A stretch of DNA of 64,000 nt, from positions 64,442,360-64,506,359 of the forward strand of contig CM075760.1 in the NCBI GenBank assembly GCA_037974335.1, in the 5' to 3' direction. Below are positions 32,780 to 43,640 of the stretch, one piece after another. Made by a program: the position numbers and the translations under genes. Below the pieces are notes generated by a model. It saw nothing but the letters and a program-made list of their open reading frames with translations, was not told the origin of the DNA and did not search any database. The DNA is from Prionace glauca. Lineage: Eukaryota > Chordata > Chondrichthyes > Carcharhiniformes > Carcharhinidae. How positions within the stretch are numbered: the first letter of the stretch is position 1; every line of letters starts with the position of its first letter.

Positions 32780-33560
32780 TGCTATTTCCCTTCCTGACCA
32801 GCGGGGGTCGCTGTAACACGCCCGGGGCACTACCTCGCCCAGTGTCACCTCTTGCCCACTCCGGCCCGGCCGCTGCTCGTTGGCGGAATATCCGGGGCCT
32901 GCAGAGTGGCGGGGCCAGCCGCCATATTTCCGTGACGTCACCGTCAGCCCCTCCCCCCGTCGAGGAAAAAGCGACGGTTCAGAAATGTAGAAAGTGAGAG
33001 AAATTCCCATCCGGAAATCCCGCCCGGAGCGGAATTAAAATTAAATAAAATACATATTTTTATAAAGAGGCAGGTGGCGGAACCGCGCATGTGCTGTAGT
33101 ATTTTCCCAGAGCGCACCGCGCGGGTGTGATTGAAAAACAGACGGAATAAAAAACAGAAACGATTTTCCCGAATGAAGAAGGAACCGAAAGTCTGACGGG
33201 TGAGGATGTGAATAATAATCATCAAGATTCAAAATATTAAAAATTAAAATGTAACTGTCTGGGCGCATGTGCAGGACGGGAATTCAACCAAAGTGCAGCG
33301 CGTGGGACGCTGTCTCCCTTGGCAACGCAACATGGCCGCTGGCCGTCTCCCCTGGCAACGCAACATGGCCGCCGGCCGTCTCCCCTGGCAACGCAAGATG
33401 GCCGCTGGCAGTGGGTGATTGTGGCGCAGGCGCAGTGAGGTCTGCCTGCAGCCCATTGGCCAGGTTGCCCCCCAGTGGATGTGGTGGGGATGGTGCAGCA
33501 GATGGAGCAACAATCCCAGTTTCAATGGGGGGAGAGAAGCTGCAATGCTGCTCCCTGTTG
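32780..33560. promoter_or_regulatory. CpG-rich promoter-like island
   Basis: Local jump in C+G and CpG in an AT-rich neighbourhood. Visible motifs: palindromic CRE TGACGTCA (32933-32940), NRF1-like GCGCAGGCGCA (33424-33434), a CCAAT box on the minus strand (33455-33459), GCCGCCATATTT near 32930, and three 33-bp units each with an RFX-like CTGGCAACG and a YY1-like AACATGGCCGC. This is the composition of a broadly expressed, possibly bidirectional vertebrate promoter. No first exon with a recognisable protein could be attached on either side. Confidence 0.6.
33312..33410. repeat. 33-bp tandem repeat, three units
   Basis: Units start at 33312, 33345 and 33378, each GTCTCCCCTGGCAACGC plus AACATGGCCGCTGGCC (minor variants; the third has AAGATGG). 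The spacing equals 11 codons but more plausibly sets three helical-phase binding-site clusters. Confidence 0.95.
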
Positions 33561-33649
33561 TTCACTCCTCTCCCCAGTCTCAGTATTGCAGAGTGTTTAA
33601 ACAAGAGGGTGCATTGTCACAGCAGCACCGAGACCTGCAGTTTAAGTTT

Positions 33650-33910
33650 ATTTATTAGTGTCACTAGTAAGTCGGCTTACATTAACAATGCAATGAACTT
33701 ACTGTGAGAATTCCCCTAGACTCAACATTCCTGTTGGGGTAACACTGAGGGGGAATTTAAGCACGGCCCAATGCCCCCTAACCCAGCACGTCTTTCAGAC
33801 TGGGGAAGGAAACCGGAGAAAACCCACACAGACACGGGGACAACGTGCAAATGACCCACAGGTCCCTAGCACAGTGAGGCTGCAGTGTTAACCACTGTCC
33901 CACCATGCTG
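33650..33910 (-). mobile_element. tRNA-derived SINE, second family
   Basis: Minus-strand head (GGACAGTGGTTAACACTG) with the tail read from the plus strand as AAGTCGGCTTACATTAAC and CAATGAACTTACTGTGA, distinct from the other SINE's tail. Same family at 49222. Confidence 0.75.
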
Positions 33911-34029
33911 ACACTGGGGCAAATGTATTTTGGGGGAACACAGGGCAGGTGGGGGTATCGCTAACTCAATTTGATGAGGGGGGGGGGCATCAGGAAAAAT
34001 CAGGCTGCTCTGCCCAGTGTCACCAATTT

Positions 34030-34160
34030 GGAATTCTATGAGTCAATGAACTGAAACTCTCCAGGCCAGGTAACATCATGGTAAATCTCCTCTGTACCAT
34101 TCCCAGTTCTACCACATCCCTCCTATTCTGGGGATCCCAGAACTGAACCATTTTTTCAAA
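34030..34160 (-). mobile_element. CR1-like fragment
   Basis: Minus frame FWDPQNRRDVVELGMVQRRF then TMMLPGLE, the RT tail. About 130 bp. Confidence 0.7.
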
Positions 34161-34840
34161 GAAGTGACCAGATGTGTATTTGAAGGCAATGCTTCTGATG
34201 TAGTCTTCTTGGACTTCAGCAGGGCTTTTGACAAGGTCCCACATGGGAGACTAATCGGGAACTTAAGATCCCATGAGATCCAAGTAAAAGTGTCAAATTG
34301 GATCCGGAATTGGCTGAGTGGCAGGAAGCAGAGGGTGATGGTGACTGGGAGGGGGGATTTTCAGACTGAAAGCTTGTATCCAGTGGGGTCCCACAGGGAT
34401 CAGTGTTGGGGCCCTTATTGTTTGTGGTTTATTTAAATAACTTAGTCTTAAATGCAGGACGTTCATCAGTAAATTTGTGGATGATAGGAGAATTGTTCGG
34501 GTGGAAAAGGGGAGGATAACCTTAGATTACAGGGGGATAGAGACAGGCGGATCCGTGGCAATGGGGATCAGTGTGAGGTGATGCACTCGGGCAGGGCAAA
34601 GAAGACAAGGGACTACATGATGAACAGTAGGATCCTGGGAAGCTCCAAGGATCAGAGGGAGCTCGGTGTGCATGTACACCGGTCCCTTAAGGTAACAGGA
34701 CAGGTGAATAAAGTGGTTAAGGAGACTCACGGTTCACTTCTTTATCAGCCGAGGCACAGTGTTTAAGAGTGGGGAGGTTATGCTGGAATTATATAAAATG
34801 TTGGTTAGGCATCAGGAAGGAGGAATGAGAGTGAGATGGA
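34160..34840 (+). mobile_element. CR1-like LINE fragment
   Basis: Plus-strand blocks ASDVVFLDFSRAFDKVPHG, VSNWIRNWLSGRKQRVMV, a diverged PQGSVLGP, then LGVHVHRSLKVTGQVNKVVK. Truncated at both ends with broken frames. Confidence 0.8.
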
Positions 34841-34845
34841 AAGGT

Positions 34846-35172
34846 TTGATTTTTATTCATTCATGGGACATGGGCAACACTGGCTGGCCCAACATTTACT
34901 GCCCATCTCTCGGTTCCCGAGGCAGTTCAGAGTAAACCACATTACTGTGGATCTGGAGTCACATATAGACCAGACCGGTTTCCTCCCACAGTCCAAAGAT
35001 GTGCGGGTTAGGTTCATTGGCTATGCTAAAATTGCCCCTTAGTATCCTGGGATGTGTAGGTTAGAGGGATTAGCAGGTAAAATGTATAGGGTCTGGGTGG
35101 GATTGTGTTCGGTGCAGACTCGATGGGCCGAAGGGCCTGTTTCTGCATTGTAGGGTTCTATAAAAAAAAAAA
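34846..35172 (+). mobile_element. dispersed repeat joined to a SINE 3' half
   Basis: 34846-34980 is an interspersed repeat (CATGGGACATGGGCAACAC, ATCTGGAGTCACATATAGAC; also at 43330 and 62850). From 34980 the SINE 3' half follows (CAGTCCAAAGATGTGCGGG to the CATTGTAGGGTTCTATAA end). The junction suggests insertion or template switching. Confidence 0.7.
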
Positions 35173-35177
35173 ATTTG

Positions 35178-35385
35178 TATCAGTAAACCCTGCCCTAAAC
35201 CTCTCTCAGTTATTACAATCAGGGCCTTCTATCAGTAATCTCTGCCCTGAACGCCTCTCGGTTATTACAATCTGGGATTGTATCAGTAATCTCTGCCCTA
35301 AACCTCTCTCAGTTATTACAGTCTGGGTCTTGTATCTGTAATCTTTGCCCTAAACCTCTCTCAGTTATTACCGCCTCTCCCTCCC
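35178..35385. repeat. 52-bp tandem repeat, four units
   Basis: Units start near 35178, 35230, 35281 and 35333, each about TATCAGTAATCTCTGCCCTA then AACCTCTCTCAGTTATTAC. Minisatellite. Confidence 0.92.
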
Positions 35386-35456
35386 TCGGTGGGTTTCTCC
35401 ATTCTGCACAACTTTTCTAACTCAGTCGCCCCAAAAATTCATCCATCGCCCTAACA

Positions 35457-36830
35457 AAAAAAAAAAGAAAATTACAGCACAGGATATCTGTATTAAATAA
35501 ATGTATTGAACTTAAATTTTGAATAACAGCAAATATTTGATATAACTGGTTGGAATTATTCTCTAGTGAGAACAAATCAAGATTCTCCAACCTTACCTCA
35601 TAGCAAATGCGAGGCAATATCCTGGTAAATCATTTCTGTACCCAATCCGAAGCCTTCACATCCTTCTGCTAGTGTGGTGACCAGAATTGAACATTATATT
35701 TCAAGTGCGGCCTAACTAGGCTTCTATAAAGTTGCGACATGACTTGCAAATTTTTAAACTCAGTGCCCCGGCCAATGAAGGCAAACATGTCGTATGCCTT
35801 CTTGACTACCTTCTCCACCTGCGTTGTCACTTTCAGTGACCTGTTTACTGTACACCGAGATCATTCTGCCTTTCAATACTGTAAAGGATTCTGCCATTTA
35901 CTGCATATTTCCTATTTTTATTAGACCTTGCAAAATGCATCACCTCACATTTGTCCAGATTAAACGCCATCTGCCATTTCTCCACCCAAGCTATTGATCT
36001 ATAGCCTTCTGTATCCTCTGATGGTCCTCGCGGCTATCCACAAAGCCACCAATCTCTTGTGTCACCCGCAACTTACTGAACAAACCAGTTTTTCTCCAAA
36101 TCATTTATATGTGTTATGAAAAGCAACGGTCCCAGCACTGATCCCTGAGGAATACCACTTGTCATAGCCCTCCATTCAGAAACACATCCTTCTACTATTA
36201 CCCTCTATCTTCTAGTATTGAGCCAGTTCTGTATCCACCTTGCAAGCTCACGTCTGATCCCATGTGACGTCACCTTCTGCACTAGTCTGCCATGAGGTAC
36301 TCAGTCAAAGGCTTTACTGAAGTCAAAGTAGACAACAGCCACTGCCCTACACTTATCAATCATCTTCACCACTTCCTCGATAAACTCGATCAAGTTAGTG
36401 TCATGACCTCTCCTTCACAAATCCATGTTGCCTCTCGCTAATAGGTCCACTTATTTCCAAGTGGGAGTAATCTTGTCACGAAGAATCCTCTCCAATAATT
36501 TCCCTATCACTGATGTAAGGCTCACCAGCCTGTACTTACCTGGATTATTCTTGATACCCTTCTTAAACAAAGCAGCAACGTTGGCTGTTCTCCAATCACC
36601 TGGGACCTCCTCTGTTGCCAGTGAGAATTCAAAGATATATCTCAAGGCCCCAGTAATTCCCTCACTTGCCTCTCTCAGTTTTTTGTGGGATATCCAATCA
36701 GGTCCCCGGCACTTGCCTACCTCAATTTTTGTCAGAAACGCCAATATCTCCTCGTTTTTCATCTCAACATGACTCAAACTATCTACGCATCCTTTCTCAT
36801 ATCCATCATCCACCAAGTCCTTTTCCCATC
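35457..36830 (-). mobile_element. CR1 LINE fragment
   Basis: Minus-strand remnants in order: RT core (KCRGPDWIS, ATEEVPGDWRTANVAALFKKG, YRLVSLTSVIGKLLERIL), catalytic-domain and C-terminal regions with broken frames, and an AAAATTACAGCACAGGA 3' UTR at 35468. Same subfamily as LINE A. 5'-truncated at the pyrimidine tract. Confidence 0.85.
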
Positions 36831-37580
36831 CCTCCTCTCTCACTCCATCGCCCTATGCCTCCTCTTTCATGCCATCTCTATTTCCATTGCTCTGTCCCTT
36901 TTCCCTTACTGCATCTCTCCCTCCATGGCCTTGACTCGCCTCACTCTCATTGTTCTCCCTCCATTGGCCCGGCTCTCCTCGCTCACTCTGTCTCTCTCCT
37001 CAACCGCACCCCCCCCCCACCCCCGCTGCTGCACTCCCGCCATCATCTGGTGTCTACCTCACTTGCCTCATCTCTCCTTCTCTTTCGCCCCAAGAAAGCT
37101 TATCCTTCAACACATTCCCTCACAACACACTCTCTCAACCCGTATAGAGTCCCCTCTGCTTTAAATTGTGTCTCTCACCTACTCACCTCATCTGTATTCA
37201 TCGACATCTTACTCCCTCTCCACTCATCACTCTTTCCCTCTCCCTCATCCCAGGCGCCATTTCCTGTCGGATCCTCTCCTCCATTTCTCTCACCAACGTC
37301 TTCATATCATGTCAATTTGTGTATCCCAGAACAGGACACGACACAGCAGCTCAGTTATTTAACGTGAACACTGCACCGATTCATTTAAGATGGTGCTGAA
37401 TTTTCTCAAGTTTAAGTTATTTACATAAACACCATTCCTCTCACAATATCTGCTCCCTCCAGAAACTCTCCCACAATTCCTCTCCCTATATATTTCTCGC
37501 TATCTTCCTTTTTCGCGTTCATCTCTCAGACTGTCCTTGTCTCACTCTTATCCATTCATAATCCTCACCTGGTTCCCTCC
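36830..37580. repeat. pyrimidine-rich low-complexity tract
   Basis: About 750 bp dominated by C and T on the plus strand (CTCTCTC, CCCTCC words), with a C9 run at ~37010. All long frames through it are Ser/Leu/Pro artefacts. Non-coding. Confidence 0.8.
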
Positions 37581-38242
37581 CAGTGTAAGGTTGTGAATCA
37601 GATGTGGGGCAAATGTCAGCCGGAGCCAGTGCATTACATATCACAGTTAAATCTGTTTTTTACTTTTTTGTGATATTCCATTGTTCTAAATGTTTTCTCA
37701 GTTTGAACAGCTGCATTTGATTTAGGGGTAAAATAATTATCTTTACACGCCAGTATTTCCAGATTATTGATTAGCAGAATTTTGGAATTTATGGTCACCC
37801 ATAGCTCACTTAAGTCACAAAACTGAATATCCACAGTTAACCACCACAGAGAGAGAGAGAGAGAGAGACGGTAACTGTTGGGACTTATTGAATGGTCACA
37901 GTCCAGATATCACTGTAACAAACTGAGATCTAGAGATGTGACTGATGTCCTTTGAATGGATAGTGTCTTTCCTCGTATTATTGGTCAATAAATGTGATCA
38001 ACAGAATCCAGTGTTTTGAAAGAGGTCAGTCAATTTAAAAAATATATTTTCCATCACTGAATTCAATGTTGCAATCTGTTTGTTCATGTGTTGAAAAAAA
38101 CACTTCAAACCATTATTCTCCCTCAATGTCCCTCAGGTGATTCTACAGTGTATAAATTAAAGGCTTTGGGAATATTTAACCTCACAGTTTAAGACAGAGA
38201 CACTGCGAGCAGTACGAAGGGACTCATCACTTCGCACTGAGA
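37581..38242. other. upstream region of orphan GPR139-like exon
   Basis: Contains a (GA)n run at 37849-37869 and a TATA-like GTGTATAAATT at ~38147, about 90 bp before the ATG of the exon at 38243. No other feature. Confidence 0.4.
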
Positions 38243-38309
38243 ATGCTGTATCCAGTTGAGAAAGCTGCGCAAATAATCTACCCAATCATTGCCATTATTG
38301 GCATTCCTG
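38243..38309 (+). CDS. orphan exon 1 of a GPR139-like GPCR
   Basis: An ATG plus 21 codons (MLYPVEKAAQ, IIYPIIAIIGIP) and a final G before the perfect donor GTAAGT: the exact architecture and phase of the receptor exon 1 at 8649-8718. Leader and TM1 start are intact. No matching exon 2 is seen on the plus strand in the following 25 kb; the next 4 kb are CR1 insertions. Either exon 2 lies beyond the window across a long intron, or this is the remnant of a gene that lost it. It cannot serve the minus-strand gene. Confidence 0.8.
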
Positions 38310-38849
38310 GTAAGTGATTACAACCAGTCAAATCGTTTCAAACTGAGTTTGGAGAGATTTCTGATTTTCAACCTCCTGATCTTATGTTCACTGTAATACA
38401 TACACTAGGTGAATGAAGAAATTCATTTTAAAAAAATGTCTTGTATTATCTCTATGATTTTAATTATTGTCACTAACAGATACATATCACAAGCTCACCG
38501 ATCAATGAAATTATTGTATTTAATTTTATTTTGTACATTGAGAGATTGGATTTCAGTGAAGGTGATTTCTCTGAATTTTATAGGAGTAAGTATAAATCCA
38601 AACTTTGCATGTAGATCACTAACCAGAGTGGAATGTCTGACACCAGTGAATAAATATTACAGGGTCTATTTGTCAGTTTCGAATTGTACTGTTTGTGGCT
38701 CTTTCAACGGAGTGAACTATCTGACCTAACTATCCATCTAGTTCTGACATTATATGTCCATGTGTTTACAATTTATGAATTAACTATTTATTCAAGTGTG
38801 GTCAGTGTTGCATTGGAGGCCAGTATGTATGTTCAGCAAAATGCCAGAA
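38310..38849. other. no further exon recognised
   Basis: Sequence downstream of the orphan exon; an open frame at 38409-38729 has no resemblance to a receptor or any family I know. Confidence 0.4.
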
Positions 38850-39770
38850 GAAACTAGCAGGTTTATATAGATTTTAGAAAAGCGTTGGCAAGTTTCCACA
38901 TAGGGGGCTTGTAAGGAAGGCAAATTCACATAGGGTACAGGATAATTTGATAAAATTGATTCAAAATTAGCTCAGTTGTCGAAGCAGACGGTGATGTTAA
39001 AAAGGTGCTTTAGTAACTGCAAGCCAGTGGAGTACAACAGGGTTCTGTGTTGGGCCCCAATTATCATAATTAATGCAAATGACACATTGATAACTGTTCG
39101 GAGCTATGATAAGTAATTTTGCTGATAACACCAGCAATGGAAGGGTGCCTACTGAGTGCATAATGTATTAATGAGCGCGTAATGGCTGCAAAAAAGATAC
39201 AGATGGAATGTTCAAATGTGCAGACAAATCACCCTGAAAAGTGTGAGATGATAGGAAGGAGTAATTTGACAAGGAAGTACTCAACGTATGGTAGGACACG
39301 AGAAAGCTCTGTGGAACAAAGGGATCTTGACGTGGTTGCCCACAGATCTTTAAAGCAGAAGGGCGTGTGAGTAGATTACATTCGAGACATAGGTTGCAAA
39401 AGAGGGAGAGTCGTGTTGTAGTTGTATAGAACATTAGTGAGGCCACAACTGGAGAGTCATGTGGAATTCTGGTCGCTATTTTTTCGGAAGGATGCAGAGG
39501 AGATTCACCAGGATGCTTCCTGTTATGGGATATCATTGTTATGAAAAATGTTTGGATAGGCTTGTTTTGTTTTCTTTTGAGCAGAACAACTGAGGTGCAA
39601 TCTGATCGTGTTGTTCAAGATTAGGAGAGAGATGCATAAAGTAGAGAAGGAACAGTTGTTCTCCTTAGTTGAATGGTCAGTCACAGGTACACGTTTCAAG
39701 GTGAAGATAAGAATGTTTAGTGGAGTTGCGAGAAAAAACGTTTTTTAACCCAGCAGGTGGTGACGGCCTG
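38850..39770 (+). mobile_element. decayed CR1-like LINE
   Basis: Very mutated RT pieces: YRF-KSVGKFPH (for DFSKAFDKVPH), QWSTTGFCVGP (for PQGSVLGP), NPEKCEMIGRSN and SSVEQRDLDVVAHRSLK, then RRFTRMLP-like text near 39500. Old copy, several breaks. Confidence 0.7.
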
Positions 39771-39774
39771 GAAT

Positions 39775-39966
39775 CGACTGCAGTCCAAAGATGTGCGGGT
39801 TAGGTTCATTGGCTATGCTAAAATTGTCCCTTAGTATCCTGGGATGTGTAGGTTAGAGGGATTAGCAGGTAAAATGTGTGGGGATAGGGTCTGGGTGGGA
39901 TTGTGTTCGGTGCAGACTCGATGGGCCGAAGGGCCTGTTTCTGCACTGTAGGGTTCTATTCTATAA
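39775..39966 (+). mobile_element. SINE 3' half
   Basis: CTGCAGTCCAAAGATGTGCGG to GTAGGGTTCTATTCTATAAA, almost identical to 34980-35172. The head is missing. Confidence 0.8.
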
Positions 39967-39969
39967 AAA

Positions 39970-41820
39970 AAATACCATTCATAATCTTATATACCTCTAT
40001 TAGATCCCCCCTCAGTCGCTGTCTTTCAAGGGAAAAGAGCCCCAATTTCTTCAATCTTTCCTCATACCCCAGTCCTTCCATACCAGGCAACATCCTGGTA
40101 AACCTCCTCCGCACTCTCTCCAGAGTCTCCACGTCCTTCCGGTAGTAAGGCGACCAGAACTGGACGCAGTACTCCAAATGCGGCCTAACCAAAGTTCTAT
40201 ACAACTGCAACATTAGACTCCAGCTCTTATATTCTATACCCCTTCCTATAAAGGCTAACATACCATAGGCTTTCTTCACAACCTTCTCCACTTGTACTGC
40301 CACCTTCAAAGATTATGCACTTGCACCCCCAGGTCTCGCTGCGATTCTATACTCCTTATGGACTTACCCTTTATCATATAACTCCTCCCTACATTATTCC
40401 GGCCAAAATGCATCACCTCACATTTATCTGGATTAAACTCCATTTGCCATGTATCTGCCCAATATACCAGCCTATCAATATCCCGTTGTATTGCCAAACA
40501 CTGCTCCTCACTGCCTGCCAATCCAGCCATCTTGGTGTCATCAGCAAATTTGCTGATCACACCACTTATTCCCTCTTCCAAGTCATTTATATACGCCACA
40601 AAGAGAAGAGGTCCCAGTACTGAGTCCTGCAACACACCACTAGTGATAGACCTCCAGCTAGAAAAGGACCCCTCCACTACTACTCTCTGTCTCCACTTAG
40701 CAAGCCAGTTCTTCACCCATCTAGATACCTGGCCATGTATTCCATGAGCCTTAATCTTTTCTACCAACCTACCATGAGGGACTTTGTCAAATGCCTTTCT
40801 GAAATCAACGGCTCGTCCTTCGTCGACTGTTTTTGTCACCTCCTCAAAAAATTCTACCAGATTCGTAAGGCAAGACTTTACAAAGCCACGCTGTGTATCC
40901 TTAATCAGATCGCAACGCTCTAAGTGCTCATACATCCTATCCCTAAGAATCCTCTCCATCAACTTGCCTACCACTGACGTTAAACTCACCGGCCTATAGT
41001 TACCCGGGTTATCCCTCCTACCCTTTTTAAACAACAGTACCACGTTCACTATCCTCCAGTCCTCTGGGACCTCACCTGTGTCCAAAGAAGAGACAAAGAT
41101 TTGCGTCAGAGGCCCAGCAATCTCATCTCTCGCCTCCCTAGGCAGCCTAGGATAAATGCCATCGGGCCCCGGAGATTTAACAGTTTTAATGCTACCTAAA
41201 AGCCCTAATACTTGTTCCCTCGTAATCGATAGATCCTTCAATTGGTCTACAGTTCCCTCGATGACCGGACCAGACATCAAGCCCCTCTCCTTCGTGAATA
41301 CCGATGCAAAGTATTTATTCAGGATCTCCCCCATTCCCTCAGACTCTAAGCACAATTCCCCTCGTCTGCCCCTGAGAGGACCGATTTTACCCCTACCCAC
41401 CCTTTTGCTCCTAACATAGTAGTAAAACGCCTTTGGATTTTCCTTAATCCTACCTGCCAAAGCCCTCTCATGCCCCCTTTTTACCCTCATAACTCCCCTT
41501 TTGAGATCCCTCCTACTCTCTCTGTGCTCCTCCAACGCTCTTTCCGTTCCCAGCTGCTTAGACCTGACATACGTCTCTCGTTTCTTACTAACCAGGTCTT
41601 CTATGTCTCTAGTAATCCACGGCTCTCTAATCCTACCTTTCCCATCCTTCCTCCTAACCGGCACATGCCTTTCCTGCACCCATTGCAGTTTTCCCTTGAA
41701 AGACTCCCACATGCCTAACGTAGACTTGCCCTCCAACAGCCTATCCCAGTCTGTATCCCTAAGCTCCTGCCCATTCCGGCTGTATATAGCCCTCCCCCAA
41801 TTTAGCACCCTCCCCTTCGG
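39970..41820 (-). mobile_element. CR1 LINE E, RT-bearing part
   Basis: A relatively young copy: a 500-codon frame (40306-41808) from the post-endonuclease linker (DRLLEGKSTLGMWESFKG) through KSPGPDGIYPRLP, NYRPVSLTSVVGKLMERIL, VISKFADDTKMAGLAG and NPDKCEVMHFGRNN. The tail continues in another frame (39956-40309: MLQLYRTLVRPHLEYCVQFW, MLPGMEGLGYEERLKKLG). One main frame break at ~40308 and a small deletion in the AVDVVYMDF block. The 3' UTR is missing. Confidence 0.93.
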
Positions 41821-41998
41821 ACAAAGCCACGCTGCGTATCCTTAATCAGATCGCAACGCTAAAAGTGCTCATACATCCTATCCCTAAGAATCCTCTCCAT
41901 CAACTTGCCTACCACTGCCGGTAAACTCACCGGCCTATAGTTACCCGGGTTATCCCTCCTACCCTTTTTAAACAACAGTACCATGTTCGCTATCCTCA
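41821..41998 (-). mobile_element. CR1 LINE E: displaced RT duplicate
   Basis: A second copy of about 175 bp of the same RT core found at 40878-41062 (NVVLLFKKGRRDNPGNYRPV, KLMERILRDRMYEHF), lying between the endonuclease remnant and the linker, where it does not belong. Near-identical to its source. Confidence 0.9.
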
Positions 41999-42326
41999 TC
42001 TTTTTCCATTTGTATCCTAAAGTAGACAGAGTTGTGGTCACTATTAGCCACAGGTTCACCTGCCGCAACCTCAATCACCTGACCCGGCTCATTGACCAGA
42101 ACTAAATCCAGTATAGCCCCCTCTCTAGTCGGGATATCTACATACTGCTGCAAGGACCCTTCCAATACACATCTTACGAATTCCTCCCCGTCCGAACGTC
42201 CCCGGCTCTGCACTGCTACATTGGATTTTGGGGTACTTTGCTCAATATCTGTAATGTAGTAGAAACGGTTCCAGTCCAACCTGGTTACAATCGCCGTGTA
42301 AATGCCCAGACTGGCTTGCGTCTGTT
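41999..42326 (-). mobile_element. CR1 LINE E, endonuclease C-terminal part
   Basis: Minus frame: LEGSLQQYVDIPTREGAILD, LVLVNEPGQVIEVAAGEPV, NSDHNSVYFRIQMEKDED, the SDH motif of the AP-type endonuclease. 5'-truncated at 42326, where the duplicated 650-bp block starts. Confidence 0.88.
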
Positions 42327-42979
42327 CAATGTCGACCAGAATCATCCCAGCAAATTCTCAGGTGCCCGAGAGATCTACTTCACATGGCTCAACTGAATGT
42401 TGTCAGGTCAAATTCAGTTTGGTTATATTCACTACTGACATCTTAAATCACTTAATTCTGGCAAACGCATCTATATTTTCAATTGACGATTCCTATTTGA
42501 AAACGATTTTCTTTCGCTGGAGGAAAGTCCAGCTCAACGAAGGTACTGCCATAATGGACTGGGCAACTTCACTGAACTAATTGAACCAACGTTTCGAGTC
42601 TGAGCTAAGCTCCGAGGAAGGGTCTCCCAGACTCGAAACTTTAGCTCTATCCTCTTTCCACAGATGTTATCAGACCTGCTGAGGTTTTCCAGCATTTTCA
42701 GTTTCTGTATCATATTTCAACATCTGCAGTATTTTGTGTTTATCTTCGTTGAACTAACTGATATAAAACACAAAAGGCTTCAAATTTACAGCGTGTCTTG
42801 TCAGTGCAGTTTCCTCTGATGCTACGGGACTGGTGGAGGACTCCCATGATATTCTGCTTTGTATGAAGTACAGTCAAAAAAATCGCTATTTTTTTTGTTT
42901 CTGAGAAAAAGAAATATGCAAACTGTATGATGGAGAAGAGAAAGAAATTGAAAACGAAATATTAATTTAGAGGAGACAA
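42327..42979 (+). repeat. 650-bp segmental duplication, copy 2
   Basis: Direct copy of 19897-20546; a small deletion near 42755 removes ~10 bases. Copy 1 is followed by a tRNA-Gln-like gene, copy 2 is not. Confidence 0.9.
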
Positions 42980-43004
42980 AAAGGAAAAAAAAAAATAACA
43001 GTCA

Positions 43005-43160
43005 CTCGAAGCCACGTTTCAGACCGGAAAACAAACCCAACAATGATTCTCTCTTCTCCGGCTCCACATTGGAGACAGGGACAGATTTTAACCCGCACTC
43101 TCCAATCACCCCCTAACAGCAGAAAGGCGCGACTGCAGATGCACCTGTACATTTCTTTAA
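43005..43160. repeat. ~155-bp repeat flanking tRNA-Ile, copy 1
   Basis: Shares CAGACCGGAAAACAAACCCA, TTCTCCGGCTCCAC and CGACTGCAG with 43790-43960 (copy 2). The pair brackets the tRNA-Ile gene. Confidence 0.7.
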
Positions 43161-43329
43161 ACTCAAAGTGAGGATTTGTCGTTGACAATTAACTCAGCAG
43201 AGTATTTTACACTGCATGTTACATTCCCCCATCTCTGCTCATTCAAACGCGACATTATTCACTGACGCCCATTTCCAGCTCCGACAGTTCAGAAAGCTTC
43301 TCTCAAACCCACACATTCCGGATCTTCCT

Positions 43330-43560
43330 TTCCTTGCTGGAGCATGCGCGCCGCTGACCAACATTTATTGCCCATCCCCAGTTGAGGGACAACCACTTTG
43401 CTGTGGCTCTGGAGTCATATGTACGCCAGACCGTCTCACAACAGCAGATTTTCTTCCCTGAAGGACATTAGTGAATCATGATTTTTTTCCCCAACAATAG
43501 ACAGCAGTTTCATGATCATCAATCGATTCCTAATCCAATAGTTTTGTTGTTTTTAAATTC
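43330..43560 (+). repeat. dispersed elasmobranch repeat
   Basis: AACATTTATTGCCCATCCCC, CTGGAGTCATATGTACGCCA, GATTTTCTTCCCTGAAGG and ACAGCAGTTTCATGATCATC. Same family as 34846 and 62850. Non-coding. Confidence 0.65.
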
Positions 43561-43640
43561 CACCAGCGCCCTGGTGATCCCCGGATTACGGGCTGGTCAA
43601 GGGATTCGACCACTGGACGATGTTCTCACCAAAAAACCAG

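Noticed and set aside
33267-33707. 146-codon open frame across the 33-bp repeat on the plus strand
   Set aside because: The repeat length (multiple of 3) keeps the frame open; composition is promoter-like and no domain is seen.
36666-37367. Long Ser/Pro/Leu-rich open frames of up to 233 codons
   Set aside because: They follow the pyrimidine-rich tract and overlap in several frames, as expected from composition alone.
38409-38729. 106-codon open frame after the orphan receptor exon, considered as exon 2
   Set aside because: It lacks TM1 continuation (NLxVIVILS), DRF and NPFIY motifs.
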